From: JBGTSJ01 sp041940305
GTDB taxonomy: Bacteria; Planctomycetota; Planctomycetia; Planctomycetales; Planctomycetaceae
Direction: 5' to 3'
Assembly: GCA_041940305.1 (NCBI GenBank)
Contig: JBGTSJ010000017.1
Coordinates: forward strand, 72,676-136,675
Length of the DNA stretch: 64,000 bases
The notes below the pieces were generated by a model. That model was not told where the DNA came from. It did not search any database and saw nothing but the letters and a program-made list of their open reading frames with translations. A program made the translations under genes and the position numbers. Of this stretch, positions 43,280-52,899 are shown piece by piece. The stretch's first letter is position 1. The number at the start of each line of letters is the position of its first letter.

Positions 43280-45439
43280 ATGACTCCGACTGACCGGGCC
43301 GCCTCGCGGCACGCCTCCACGACGGAATGGCCCGACGAAACGCAACCCGGCGGCGTCCGCGTGTCCGCCGACGCCGGGCTCGCTGCGGCGATCGAAGCCG
43401 TTTTCGATCCCCGTCGTGACAAGGTTCTGTACGAGTCCGACGCCGCTTCGTCCGAAGCCGGCTGCGGCGCTCGGATCCTCGTGCGCCCCGGTTCAGGACT
43501 GGGGGGCGCGCTCGGATGGATCGACGCGCGCCGACTGCTCGATCAGGATTACTGGGTCGTTCTGACCGTCAGCAGCCCCGAGTGGCATCTGGGCGTGAAG
43601 AGGTCTCTGAAGCGGCTCCGGCACGTCGGAGGCCGGCTGTTGATCGTCGTCCCGTCACCTGAGCCAGACGTGCGGCCCCCCTCCGATACCGCGCTCGCTG
43701 CGGTCGCCGAACTGCAGCGTACGGGCTGGCAGGTCGTGGACTTGACGAAACTGTCCTCCTCCCGCCTGATTGCGATGCAGTTGCTGGGAGTCAGGCGAAA
43801 GGGAGCTCCCGCTCTGGCGTTCCTCTCTCCCGGGCAGACGTTCGCCTTGCGGACTTCGCTGGCGGACAGCGGTCAACAGGCCGGCAAGCGGCGAGCAACC
43901 GTCAATGGCGACCAGATCAAGGCCGTCGTTGCGGAGCTGCATGCCGCAATGCGTCGGGACGATCGCCTGAAAGCCGTCATCGAGTGCCCGAATGAGGCCT
44001 GGACAACGTTGCTCAAAGGGCAACCAGCCCGGTCCATTCAGCTCGCTTCTGACGAGTTGGGCGATGCCATTCCCTGGTGCGGGGCATTATCCAACGCGGG
44101 CTGCCATCCGGTGCTGATCATCCGCCAGAACTCCTTCATGGAGCATCGGCAGCGAATCGCGCAGGACGTAGGCCGTCGCGGATTGCGGGCCACGCTCGTC
44201 GTGCTCGGAGATCCGACTGCGGGAGCCGACTGCTTCACCCCGCTTCCCAGCATCGACGGCCGAATCCTCTCCGTCCATGCGACGGGACACGAGGCTTCGG
44301 CCGTAATGCGAGCATGCTTAGAGGCGGGGCATCCGACATTGCTGTACTTACCGTCGCGACCGGCACACTCCGGATCGCCAGACTTCGCGGCCCCGGTGAC
44401 AGCCCCTCAGGACAGTGCTCCGTCAACGGCAACGTCCCAAGCAACTGGCACGAGCAGGGCCAGTTCCCCCCGGAGCGCGGCCGCACGCAGATCCGTCTGG
44501 CGCCCGTCGAGACCGGAGACCCGGCAAATCCGGACGTTTCCCTTCAGCGACTTCGAGCGGCGCTGGATGCGCGGCTACCGCCGGGTCGGCAAACGCGACC
44601 TATACTTGTGGCGCTGGACAGGATGCGCCGTCGACTGGCTCACTCTGTCCTGCGTGGACCAGGCCCTGCGACGGAACGTCTGTGAGACGAAGTTCCTCGC
44701 CGCCATGTTCAACGTTTTGCTCGACGACCTCATCGACGAGCGCCACGACGCGCAGGCCATGCGGGACGTGATGCGGTTGATGAGTGACGATAACGCCGCC
44801 GCCGACGTCGTCGGACGGCTGGGACAGTATGGCCAGTTCACCCGGGAGGTCTGGACTGAAATCTGGCAGAGGGCGGCCCGATATCCCCGCTTCAACGAGT
44901 TTCGAAGGCTGTTGTTGTACGACTTTCGGCAGCTGGGAAACACCGTGGATTACTCGGAACTGCTCTATCGGCACCCTTCGATCATTAACCAGACGGAGCA
45001 TGACCTTTATTCGCCGCATGGAATGATGGTGGCCTGCGCTGCCACGCTGGACCTGATGTGCAGTCCAGGTTTTGAGGTCGACGACCTCGGCCGGCTGCGG
45101 GAGGTGCTGTGGCATGCCAATTCGATGGCCCGCATCGGCAACCTGATGAGTACCTGGGAACGGGAAATTGGAGACGATGATTTCAGCAGCGGCATGTTCG
45201 CGCACGCGGTGAGCGAGGGCTGGCTGCAGCCGGGAGACCTGTCCTCCGCCAATCGAGTGCGGATTGAAGCTGCCGTGCGGGACTCGGGCGGAGAGCGAGA
45301 ATATGTGGAGCGTTGGAACCGCCACCGCGAACGCCTCCTGCAGATGGGGGATCGCGTCAGATCGGTGTCCGTTGCATTACTGGCCGAGGGGCTCGACCGG
45401 CTCTTTGTCAGCGAGCAGGTCAGCCGCGGAAAGAAATAG
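43280..45439 (+). CDS. Degenerate DXS-like region fused to class I terpene-synthase-like domain
   Basis: 719 residues; I cannot place it in a named family. Residues about 30-370 follow the strand order of 1-deoxyxylulose-5-phosphate synthase: GLGGALGWIDARRLLDQDYWVVLTV aligns by eye with the DXS segment before its GDG motif, and DELGDAIPWCGALSNAG with the segment around the ThDP-activating Glu. The GDG is replaced by SSP, so ThDP binding is doubtful, but a Glu sits in register. Residues about 375-430 are a Ser/Ala/Pro linker. Residues about 435-719 are all-helical with Asp482-Asp483-x-x-Asp486-Glu487 (DDLIDE) and Asn621...Thr625...Glu629 (NLMSTWERE), the two metal motifs of class I terpene synthases at normal spacing. 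It probably binds a prenyl diphosphate. Substrate and product are unknown. Confidence 0.7.
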   Translation: MTPTDRAASRHASTTEWPDETQPGGVRVSADAGLAAAIEAVFDPRRDKVLYESDAASSEAGCGARILVRPGSGLGGALGWIDARRLLDQDYWVVLTVSSPEWHLGVKRSLKRLRHVGGRLLIVVPSPEPDVRPPSDTALAAVAELQRTGWQVVDLTKLSSSRLIAMQLLGVRRKGAPALAFLSPGQTFALRTSLADSGQQAGKRRATVNGDQIKAVVAELHAAMRRDDRLKAVIECPNEAWTTLLKGQPARSIQLASDELGDAIPWCGALSNAGCHPVLIIRQNSFMEHRQRIAQDVGRRGLRATLVVLGDPTAGADCFTPLPSIDGRILSVHATGHEASAVMRACLEAGHPTLLYLPSRPAHSGSPDFAAPVTAPQDSAPSTATSQATGTSRASSPRSAAARRSVWRPSRPETRQIRTFPFSDFERRWMRGYRRVGKRDLYLWRWTGCAVDWLTLSCVDQALRRNVCETKFLAAMFNVLLDDLIDERHDAQAMRDVMRLMSDDNAAADVVGRLGQYGQFTREVWTEIWQRAARYPRFNEFRRLLLYDFRQLGNTVDYSELLYRHPSIINQTEHDLYSPHGMMVACAATLDLMCSPGFEVDDLGRLREVLWHANSMARIGNLMSTWEREIGDDDFSSGMFAHAVSEGWLQPGDLSSANRVRIEAAVRDSGGEREYVERWNRHRERLLQMGDRVRSVSVALLAEGLDRLFVSEQVSRGKK

Positions 45440-45615
45440 AAAAAAACTGCGAAGCGCCTTCCGGACCGGTGCGGGTCGCCCCTGTCCGACAATGGCGAAC
45501 CAGGAGACGACTCACCACTCCACGCGTCGCCGACGCGTCCTGTCAAGCAAGCGGAAGCCCCGCCTGAGCCACGGCCGCGCCGCCGTCTGTCCGGCGCGAT
45601 TCGTGTCACGGTCCT

Positions 45616-48600
45616 ATGTCCGAATGGCTCTATAACCGGTACCGCGCGAATTACATCGCCGTGGTGATGCTGATGACGCGGCTGATCGGATCGATCGGCG
45701 GGTCGCTGGCGATTTACTACGTCCTGCTGACGACGCGCGTGGAGGCGGCGCTCGTCCCCGAGTTCATTGTCGGCTGTCTCATCGCCGTCACGCTCGGCGT
45801 TTCCGGGACGATGCCGCTGGCGTTCTGGAACACCCGCACGCTTCGCCGGGTCCTGGAACGGTTGCACCGCGGCCTGCCGGTGGACCGCGATGACGCACGG
45901 TCCGCCGCCCGGGAGGCGGTCTGCTTTCCCAGCCGGCAGAATACCGGCGAGGCCGTGCTGGTCCCGCTGCTGTCGATTCTCCCCATGTGCGCGTACTTGT
46001 GGTGGCGCTTCGACCCGCGGCCCGTTCTTTACCTGCAGCTGACAATCGCCGGCGGACTGGCCGTCGCCGCTGTGCTGCTCATCACCTTCATCGCCAGCGA
46101 ACGCTGGATGCAGGTCGTGGTCCTCGATCTTATCCGCCGCGGGGTCCAGGTCGATTTCGATTCGCTCCCACAGAGCCGGCTGCGGCGACGAATGGTCGTC
46201 TGCTTCGGACTCATCAGCATGATCACCTCGATCATGATCGGGGCCCTGGCCAATCAACGTGCGCGTGACATCATCGACCTCGCCGGCGTCGAACAGAATG
46301 CAGCGGTCGAGAACCTGCGCTGGCATACGCTGTATATCACGCTCGTCTCGCTGGTCGTCGGTTTCGTCTATTCGCGGCTGCTGGCGGACTCGGTCGCGTC
46401 CCGGGCCAACCGCCTCGTCAAGATCATGCAGCGCGTTCAGGCCGGAGACCTCGCGCAGCGCGCCCGCCCCACCGGCACCGACGAAATTGATGCGCTCGCC
46501 CGGCAGTTCAACTGCATGGTCGAGACACTCGAGCAGCATGATCGCACCGTCCGCGACCTCAACGTCAACCTTGAACGGAAGGTCCAGTCGCGGACCGAAG
46601 AGCTGGCCCAGAGCAAGCGCTCATTGCAGTCGTCGCTCGAACGCCTGCGTGAGAGCGACCGCCACAAGACGGAGTTCTTCTCCAACGTCAGCCACGAATT
46701 GCGCACCCCCCTCATGATGATCCTCTCCCCGCTTGAGCAGATCGCCGAGCGGGAAGAGTCCGAACTGTCGCCCCGCTCGCGGTCGCTCGTCGATGTGGCT
46801 TCGGTCAACGCGCATCGACTGCTGAAGCTGATTAACCAGCTGCTCGACTTTGCGAAATTTGAGGCCGGACATGCGGAGCTGAATCTCAGCAGCGTTGACG
46901 TCGACTCCCTGATCTCGACCCTCGTCGCCGCCGCGGAGCCGCTGGCGGAGCAGCGCGGGCTCACGCTCACCGCCGACCTGGATCCCGGTTTGCCCGCCGT
47001 TGCCGGAGACTCCGAAAAACTCGACGCTGTCATCACCAATCTGCTCTCCAACGCGCTCAAGTTCACCCCCCGAGGAGGAAGCGTGCGCGTCGTCGCGAGA
47101 CGTTCGCACGGAGGGATCAATGACGCCGAGGAACAGCTCCGTATCGCCGTCGAAGACACCGGCATCGGAATCGCACCCGAGAACTTCTCCCGACTGTTCC
47201 AGCGCTTCTCGCAGATCGACGGCTCCACGTCGCGGCAATTTGCCGGCACCGGAATCGGACTAGCACTGGTCAAGGAGATCGTGGAGTTGCACGGAGGAGA
47301 CATCCACGTGGAAAGCCGGCCGGGGCAGGGCAGTTGCTTCTGGTTCACGTTGCCGGTCCGTCAGCCGAACACCGTTGCCGCCTCGGAGTCCGCGCCGTCC
47401 GTTCCCATGGTGCGGGCCGAGAGATTCGCCGATCTCCTCTCCTGCACGACGGCGCCGGAAGATGCCGAGACCCGCAGGACGCCTGCCGATGCGCCGACCG
47501 TTCTCGTGGTCGACGACACTCCCGAGGTCCGCCAACTGGTCGGAGAGATTCTGGAAGGTCATTATCACGTCCGTTATGCCGAAGACGGCGAAGGCGGCTG
47601 GGACAGCATTCAGGCGATCAAACCCGACCTCATCATCTCCGATGTGATGATGCCCCGGGTGGACGGATACGAGCTGTGCCGGCGCGTCAAATCGAATGCC
47701 GCCACCGAGGCCATCCCGTTCATGCTCCTCACGGCTCGCGCGCAGACGTCCCTCAAGATTGAGGGCCTTAACCGCGGGGCCGACGACTATCTCGTCAAAC
47801 CGTTCAATTCCGAAGAGCTGCTGGCTCGCGTCCGGGCCCTGCTCCGTCTGCACGAACTGCATTCCGACCTTGAGGAGAAGAATTCACGGCTCGAAACCAC
47901 CTTGTCCGAGCTGCAGGAAACTCAATCGCAGCTCGTGCAGTCCGAAAAGATGAATGCGCTCGGACAGCTTGTCGCCGGCGTTGCCCACGAAATCAACAAT
48001 GCGATCAACGCCGTCTGCAACGGAATTCCGGCCATCAACGAACGGCTTGACCGTCTGCAGCACATCACGGCGCGGCTCCTCGAACAGCCGGCGGACGATC
48101 CCGCGACGGCACGCCAGGAGCTCGAGCAGGCATTTCGCATGCTGCGGCGGCTCGCCGGTGTTGTCGAAGAGGGCGCTGGACGAACCGCCCGCATTGTCGG
48201 CGACATGAAGTCTTTCTCTCATCCCGGCAGCGAGACGTTCGAGCCCTTCGATCTGAATGCCTCGCTGGACCTCTGTGTCGGACTGCTGGACAAACAGTAC
48301 CGCGAACGGGTCCGCATCAGCCGGGATTACCAGGCGGAGGGCTGGGTTCGAGGTCCGTATGGCCGGCTCAACCAGGTGTTCATTAACCTGCTGACCAACG
48401 CGGCGCAGGCGATGCCGGACGGTGGAGACATCGATATCTCGACGCGTACGGAAGGAGCATTCGCCGTCGTTGCCATTCGGGATACCGGCACGGGAATTCC
48501 GGAGGCTGTTCGTTCCCGAATCTTTGACCCGTTCTTCACGACCAAAGGCCCCGGCAAGGGGACGGGCCTGGGCCTCTCCACCAGCTACGGCATCGTGACA

Positions 48601-48747
48601 CGCTTGGGCGGACGCATTGAGTGTCACAGCCTGGAGGGCATCGGCACCGAGTTCATCGTGTTTATCCCACTCAATCCGGAGGGGACGCCCGTGGCCGGTC
48701 ACTCAACCCCGCCGGAGGAACCGGAATTGGTTGCCAGTGCCCATTAG
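45616..48747 (+). CDS. Membrane hybrid sensor with two histidine-kinase cores
   Basis: 1043 residues. About six TM helices (15-45, 55-75, 115-135, 140-160, 200-215, 240-260) are followed by a HAMP domain, a first HisKA (His360 in SHELRTPL) and HATPase (GIGIAPENF, GTGIGLAL), a receiver (Asp676 in IISDVMMPRVDG; Lys in LVKPF), a coiled coil (LEEKNSRLETTLSELQETQSQ) and a second HisKA (His791 in AHEINNAIN) and HATPase (DTGTGIP, GTGLGLSTSYG). The second kinase is of the type found in NtrB-like or soluble sensors. It lies 176 bases downstream of the DXS-like/terpene-synthase-like gene and before a receiver-kinase, so the three may form one pathway. The ligand is unknown. Confidence 0.92.
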   Translation: MSEWLYNRYRANYIAVVMLMTRLIGSIGGSLAIYYVLLTTRVEAALVPEFIVGCLIAVTLGVSGTMPLAFWNTRTLRRVLERLHRGLPVDRDDARSAAREAVCFPSRQNTGEAVLVPLLSILPMCAYLWWRFDPRPVLYLQLTIAGGLAVAAVLLITFIASERWMQVVVLDLIRRGVQVDFDSLPQSRLRRRMVVCFGLISMITSIMIGALANQRARDIIDLAGVEQNAAVENLRWHTLYITLVSLVVGFVYSRLLADSVASRANRLVKIMQRVQAGDLAQRARPTGTDEIDALARQFNCMVETLEQHDRTVRDLNVNLERKVQSRTEELAQSKRSLQSSLERLRESDRHKTEFFSNVSHELRTPLMMILSPLEQIAEREESELSPRSRSLVDVASVNAHRLLKLINQLLDFAKFEAGHAELNLSSVDVDSLISTLVAAAEPLAEQRGLTLTADLDPGLPAVAGDSEKLDAVITNLLSNALKFTPRGGSVRVVARRSHGGINDAEEQLRIAVEDTGIGIAPENFSRLFQRFSQIDGSTSRQFAGTGIGLALVKEIVELHGGDIHVESRPGQGSCFWFTLPVRQPNTVAASESAPSVPMVRAERFADLLSCTTAPEDAETRRTPADAPTVLVVDDTPEVRQLVGEILEGHYHVRYAEDGEGGWDSIQAIKPDLIISDVMMPRVDGYELCRRVKSNAATEAIPFMLLTARAQTSLKIEGLNRGADDYLVKPFNSEELLARVRALLRLHELHSDLEEKNSRLETTLSELQETQSQLVQSEKMNALGQLVAGVAHEINNAINAVCNGIPAINERLDRLQHITARLLEQPADDPATARQELEQAFRMLRRLAGVVEEGAGRTARIVGDMKSFSHPGSETFEPFDLNASLDLCVGLLDKQYRERVRISRDYQAEGWVRGPYGRLNQVFINLLTNAAQAMPDGGDIDISTRTEGAFAVVAIRDTGTGIPEAVRSRIFDPFFTTKGPGKGTGLGLSTSYGIVTRLGGRIECHSLEGIGTEFIVFIPLNPEGTPVAGHSTPPEEPELVASAH

Positions 48748-49008
48748 ATCATCGGGGTCGGGAAATCCCCGATGGCCGTCGGCCTCTGGGATTGCTCAAT
48801 CCGCGTCGTGGCCTAGAATCGGCGACCGCCCGTGCCCTGTCGCGGGCGACTGGGAAGTTCGGGATGTGCGGATATGTCGCGCGTCACGGAATGAATGCGG
48901 CGTTCGGATCAGCCGGATCGGATGCTGCGGAGGCGCGACTCGCGGGAGACCTGCTGCTGCTGCGCGGGACGGGTCAACCACGTTGCGCCTGGCGGGGGAG
49001 GCGCGTCA

Positions 49009-50088
49009 ATGAAGCGAGACATCCTGTACGTCGATGATGAGCCCAGCAATCTCATCGTCTTCGAAGCGGCCTTTGAGGAGCAATTCAACGTCTCGACCTG
49101 CAGCAGTGCTGAGGAGGCGCTGGATTTCCTCAAGGCGCACCCGGTTCCCGTTGTCGTTGCCGACCAGCGGATGCCCGACATGACGGGTGTCCAGATGTTC
49201 GCGAGGATGCGCGTTTCACACCCGCACACGCAACGGGTCATCCTCTCCGGTTTCGCCGACACCGATGCGATCATCGACGCGATCAACAGGGGACAGATCT
49301 TCCAGTTCGTCCGCAAACCGTGGCAACGCGTCGAATTGCTGACCGTCCTTCAGCGGGCTCTCGACGCTCATGATCTCTCCCTCCAAAACTCCGTGCTGAC
49401 GGAGAGGCTGCTCGTCTCCGAGCGCAGTGCGATGCTCGGTCAGGCCACAGGCCGAATCGCCCACGAAATGGCGAATCAGATCAACATCCTTCCTCTCGTC
49501 GAGCTCATTGAGGACGAGTACGCGGATGATCAGCAGTTGCAGCAGTTTGCTCGCGCCGCCAGGACCACGTACGAGCGACTCGCCGAACTCATCCGCGAAG
49601 TCAAGGACTTCATGAGGTTCGAGACGCAGGAGATCGACCTCAAGCCGCTCTCACTGGCCGACACCATCCACGAACTGATGTCGTTCCTCCAGTTCAACGC
49701 GGCCTACCCGGGGGATCTGGTGCAGGCGGACATCCGGAGCGAGCCTGTCATTCTCGGGAACAAGCTCAAGTTGCATCAGGTCCTCGTCAACCTCATCCGC
49801 AACGCCGCGGACTCGATCGCGGGACAGCCGGACGGGCGGATCCGGGTCACTCTCGAGCAGCCTGCGGATTCCGCCGTCATTCGCGTGTCCGACAACGGTC
49901 CTGGCATTCCGCCCGGCGTCCTCGAACGCATCTGGGAGCCGTTCTTTTCAACAAAGGGCGAGCGAGGCAACGGCATGGGGCTCGATATCGCCCGCAGGCT
50001 GATCGACGCCCATCACGGATCGATCGAGTGCTCCAGCCGTCCCGGCGAGGGGGCCACATTCACGATCCGCATTCCTCTTGCCAAGTAA
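49009..50088 (+). CDS. Soluble receiver-histidine kinase
   Basis: 359 residues from the ATG at 49009, with GGGAGG about nine bases upstream. An N-terminal receiver has acceptor Asp52 in VVVADQRMPDMTG and Lys in VRKPWQR, the RpfG/HD-GYP-like receiver type. A HisKA-like helix has His152 in AHEMANQINI. A HATPase follows, with NLIRNAADSI, DNGPGIP and GNGMGLDIARRL. The output is again a kinase, so phosphate may pass from the upstream hybrid kinase to this receiver and alter its kinase activity toward an unseen regulator. It is 261 bases from the hybrid kinase. Confidence 0.9.
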   Translation: MKRDILYVDDEPSNLIVFEAAFEEQFNVSTCSSAEEALDFLKAHPVPVVVADQRMPDMTGVQMFARMRVSHPHTQRVILSGFADTDAIIDAINRGQIFQFVRKPWQRVELLTVLQRALDAHDLSLQNSVLTERLLVSERSAMLGQATGRIAHEMANQINILPLVELIEDEYADDQQLQQFARAARTTYERLAELIREVKDFMRFETQEIDLKPLSLADTIHELMSFLQFNAAYPGDLVQADIRSEPVILGNKLKLHQVLVNLIRNAADSIAGQPDGRIRVTLEQPADSAVIRVSDNGPGIPPGVLERIWEPFFSTKGERGNGMGLDIARRLIDAHHGSIECSSRPGEGATFTIRIPLAK

Positions 50089-50367
50089 ACGCCTGCCTTT
50101 ACCGCAAGGCCCGGCTTGATGGCGCCCTGAACGGAACCCGTCGCCGAAGGTACGTGCGACGACGCCTGCGGACCGGAGTGGACTTCACCACCCGGCCGCT
50201 GAATCTCCATCGGCCCGCGAATCCCCGCACGAACGGGCCTTTCCTCTCCCGGACCGCCCGTGATACCATGCGTGGTCCCCGATTGATGGTCGGGTTCCAT
50301 TGGTTGCGCCCCCGGTGCATGCCGCTCCAGGTCACTTGACTGTTCACAGATCAGAGGCAGCCGTCGC

Positions 50368-51651
50368 ATGAGACGTCGCGTCGTTGTTACGGGAATGGGA
50401 TGCATTACGCCGGTCGGCAATAGCGTCGCCGCAATGTGGGACGCGCTTAAGGAGGGCCGCAGCGGAATCGACACGATCACGCACTTCGACGCCTCCAGTT
50501 TTCCCACCAAATTCGCCGCCGAGGTGAAGGACTTTCACCTCGGCGACTACGTGGAGAATCCGGAACGGTTCGAGTACGCCGGGCACAACATCCGTTTCGC
50601 CATCGGTGCGGCGACGCAGGCCGTTCGGGATGCCGGCCTGCAGGACGATCAGTTCGATCCGGCCCGCTTCGGCGTCTATCTCGGGGCCGGCGAAGGACAG
50701 CAGGACTTCTTCCTGTTCATGAAGCTCATCGCTGAAGCGCAGAAGGACGGTGAGTTCGACGTCGCCGAGTTCACTCGCCGCGGATTGGAACAGCTCAATC
50801 CCAGGTTCGAGATGGAACAGGAGCCCAATATGCCGGCCGGGCATCTCGCCAGCCTGTTCAACGCTCAGGGGCCGAACCTCAACTGCCTCACGGCCTGTGC
50901 CGCGTCGAGCCAGGCAATTGGCGAAGCGGCCGAGATCATCCGCCTCGGCGAAGCCGACGTCATGCTCTCCGGCGGCGCGCACAGCATGATCCATCCGTTC
51001 GGACTAACGGGCTTCAACCTCCTGACCGCACTCTCGACGCGCAACGAGAATCCACAGGCCGCCTCTCGCCCGTTCGACAAGAACCGCGACGGCTTCGTCC
51101 TCGGCGAAGGCGCCGGCATGCTCGTCCTCGAAGAACTCGAGCATGCGAAAAAACGCGGCGCAACAATCTACGGCGAGGTTGCCGGCTACGGCTCCACGGC
51201 CGACGCCTACCGCATCACCGACATTCATCCCGAGGGCCGCGGCGCCACCGGCTGCATCAACATGGCCCTCTCGGACGCCCAGCTCAACGCCGACGACATC
51301 GACTACATCAACGCTCACGGCACCAGCACCGAGGTCAACGACAAGGTGGAAACGGCCGCCATCAAAAATGCTTTCAGGGAGCAGGCCTATAAGACCCCCG
51401 TCTCCAGCACCAAGAGCATGATGGGCCATCTGATCGCCGCCGCCGGCAGCGCCGAGGCCATCGTCTGCCTCCTCGCGATCCGCAACGGCATCCTGCCTCC
51501 GACGACCAATTACGCCGATCCCGATCCCGAGTGCGACCTCGATTACATTCCCAACACCACTCGCGAGGCCCCGGTCCGCAACGCCCTGTCCAACAGCTTC
51601 GGCTTTGGCGGCCAGAACGTCTCTCTCGTCTTTTCGGCCTTCAAGGGGTAA
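50368..51651 (+). CDS. fabF: Beta-ketoacyl-ACP synthase II (FabF)
   Basis: 427 residues. The Cys-His-His triad is Cys177 in TACAASSQ, His317 in NAHGTSTEVND and His354 in MGHLIAAAGS. The C-terminus NSFGFGGQNVSLVF is typical. It condenses malonyl-ACP with acyl-ACP in fatty-acid elongation. It is alone: no ACP or other fab gene is adjacent, so it may be a specialised paralogue rather than the housekeeping copy. Two short insertions relative to E. coli FabF are visible near residues 115-145. Confidence 0.93.
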   Translation: MRRRVVVTGMGCITPVGNSVAAMWDALKEGRSGIDTITHFDASSFPTKFAAEVKDFHLGDYVENPERFEYAGHNIRFAIGAATQAVRDAGLQDDQFDPARFGVYLGAGEGQQDFFLFMKLIAEAQKDGEFDVAEFTRRGLEQLNPRFEMEQEPNMPAGHLASLFNAQGPNLNCLTACAASSQAIGEAAEIIRLGEADVMLSGGAHSMIHPFGLTGFNLLTALSTRNENPQAASRPFDKNRDGFVLGEGAGMLVLEELEHAKKRGATIYGEVAGYGSTADAYRITDIHPEGRGATGCINMALSDAQLNADDIDYINAHGTSTEVNDKVETAAIKNAFREQAYKTPVSSTKSMMGHLIAAAGSAEAIVCLLAIRNGILPPTTNYADPDPECDLDYIPNTTREAPVRNALSNSFGFGGQNVSLVFSAFKG

Positions 51652-51695
51652 GTCGCTGCCTCCCCGCCCCCAGCGCATCCCGCACGCGCGCCTCC

Positions 51696-52502
51696 TTACG
51701 GGTCCACTCCGGGGATGACTGCTGGAACATTCGTCGCCGTATACGGCAGGTTCCATCCCAACCGGGCCTCCGGCTGCTCCCACGCCACTTCCTCATCCAG
51801 CAGCACGCGCAGCGTGCACGGATGCGATAACCGCCCCACGCCGTAGCTCCACGCGTCGCCGTCCGTTTCGATCAGCAGCACTACCCCCGGCATCCGCCCG
51901 TTGGCCATCACGAAGATCGCCCCGTCAGCCCGCTCGTGTGACGCCGACGAATAACGATCGATCGGCCGCGGCAACAGCCGCAGCGGGACCAGTTGCCCCT
52001 CCACATCCTGAGTCCCGCTGAAGCGGCTGGCCAGTTGCTTCAGTTGCAGCAGCCGGCCGTTCTCGGTCGCCGCCGGCGCCGGAGCATCAGGCAGTGGCCT
52101 CAATTCCACGGCCGACTCCGGCGGCGCCCAACCCGGCAGGTCGTCCGAAGCCGCCGTGAATGGCTCCTCCGACAGCGACAGGCAGTCGTAGATCACGCAC
52201 GGCTTCCCCGCATAACGGGGCGCCAGTTCGGTCGTGATGATGGCCAGCGGCCGCCCCTCCGCTCCCAGCCGCCACACCGTCCCGTCGATGTACCCTCGCG
52301 TCGGGTCGTCGTATCGGAACAGCGGCTTCTCTTCCAGCCGTGTCGGAATGCCATCGGTCCCCGCCCGGAACCGAATGTCGAGAGCCCGCTTCCGCATCAC
52401 CTCCAGCCGCTGTTCCGCCAGGTCGTCGCCGGGTTCCTCGGCCCGGCCGACAACGACCGCCATGACCACCAGGCACACGCACCAGATCGTGGGATGTCTC
52501 AT
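51696..52502 (-). CDS. Secreted protein of unknown function
   Basis: 268 residues from the ATG at 52502; the longer upstream frame is Arg- and Cys-rich and unlikely to be translated. A signal peptide (MRHPTIWCVCLVVMAVVVGRA) is followed by a helical stretch and a beta-rich body, without a domain I recognise. It converges on fabF with 44 bases between stops. Confidence 0.75.
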   Translation of the reverse strand: MRHPTIWCVCLVVMAVVVGRAEEPGDDLAEQRLEVMRKRALDIRFRAGTDGIPTRLEEKPLFRYDDPTRGYIDGTVWRLGAEGRPLAIITTELAPRYAGKPCVIYDCLSLSEEPFTAASDDLPGWAPPESAVELRPLPDAPAPAATENGRLLQLKQLASRFSGTQDVEGQLVPLRLLPRPIDRYSSASHERADGAIFVMANGRMPGVVLLIETDGDAWSYGVGRLSHPCTLRVLLDEEVAWEQPEARLGWNLPYTATNVPAVIPGVDP

Positions 52503-52899
52503 CGCATTCACCTTCAATTGGTCGATGCCCTCTCGCCGAGGCGCGGCGGCCCGCAGGTCAAAACAAGCCCGCGTCTCAACAACGCCTGACCGGTCGCGCG
52601 GTTCGCCGGCACGACCGGTCCCGCAAGCCGCAACGCGCCAGACGCATCCCCCGACTGTACACCACGGCGACGTCGGCCGCAGGTCGACGCACACAGCCCC
52701 AGGTCGATCACCCTGTCCCCTTGACCAGCCTGCGCAGACGGATGGGGAGTTCGAGGCTCCTATCTCACTCAACAAGTTCGATCTGAGACATCCCCCCGTC
52801 GCCCCACATTGACACCGCCCATGAAGACTGGCGCCTCCATGCGTTTTTTGCCGTCATGCGGCATGAGACCTATAACGCTGACACCTCATTGCGCATTCG
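52503..52899. other. Gene-free spacer
   Basis: About 400 bases upstream of the secreted-protein gene and before the recombinase relic. No credible coding frame, repeat or hairpin is seen. Open frames here are short and lack plausible starts. Confidence 0.5.

Noticed and set aside
43106..43345. Small minus-strand gene upstream of the fusion protein
   Set aside because: Arg-rich product, no ribosome-binding site, overlaps the start of the plus-strand gene.
45007..46539. Long open frame on the minus strand across the fusion gene and sensor kinase
   Set aside because: Spans the boundary of two well-supported plus-strand genes and encodes low-complexity Asp/Arg/His-rich sequence.
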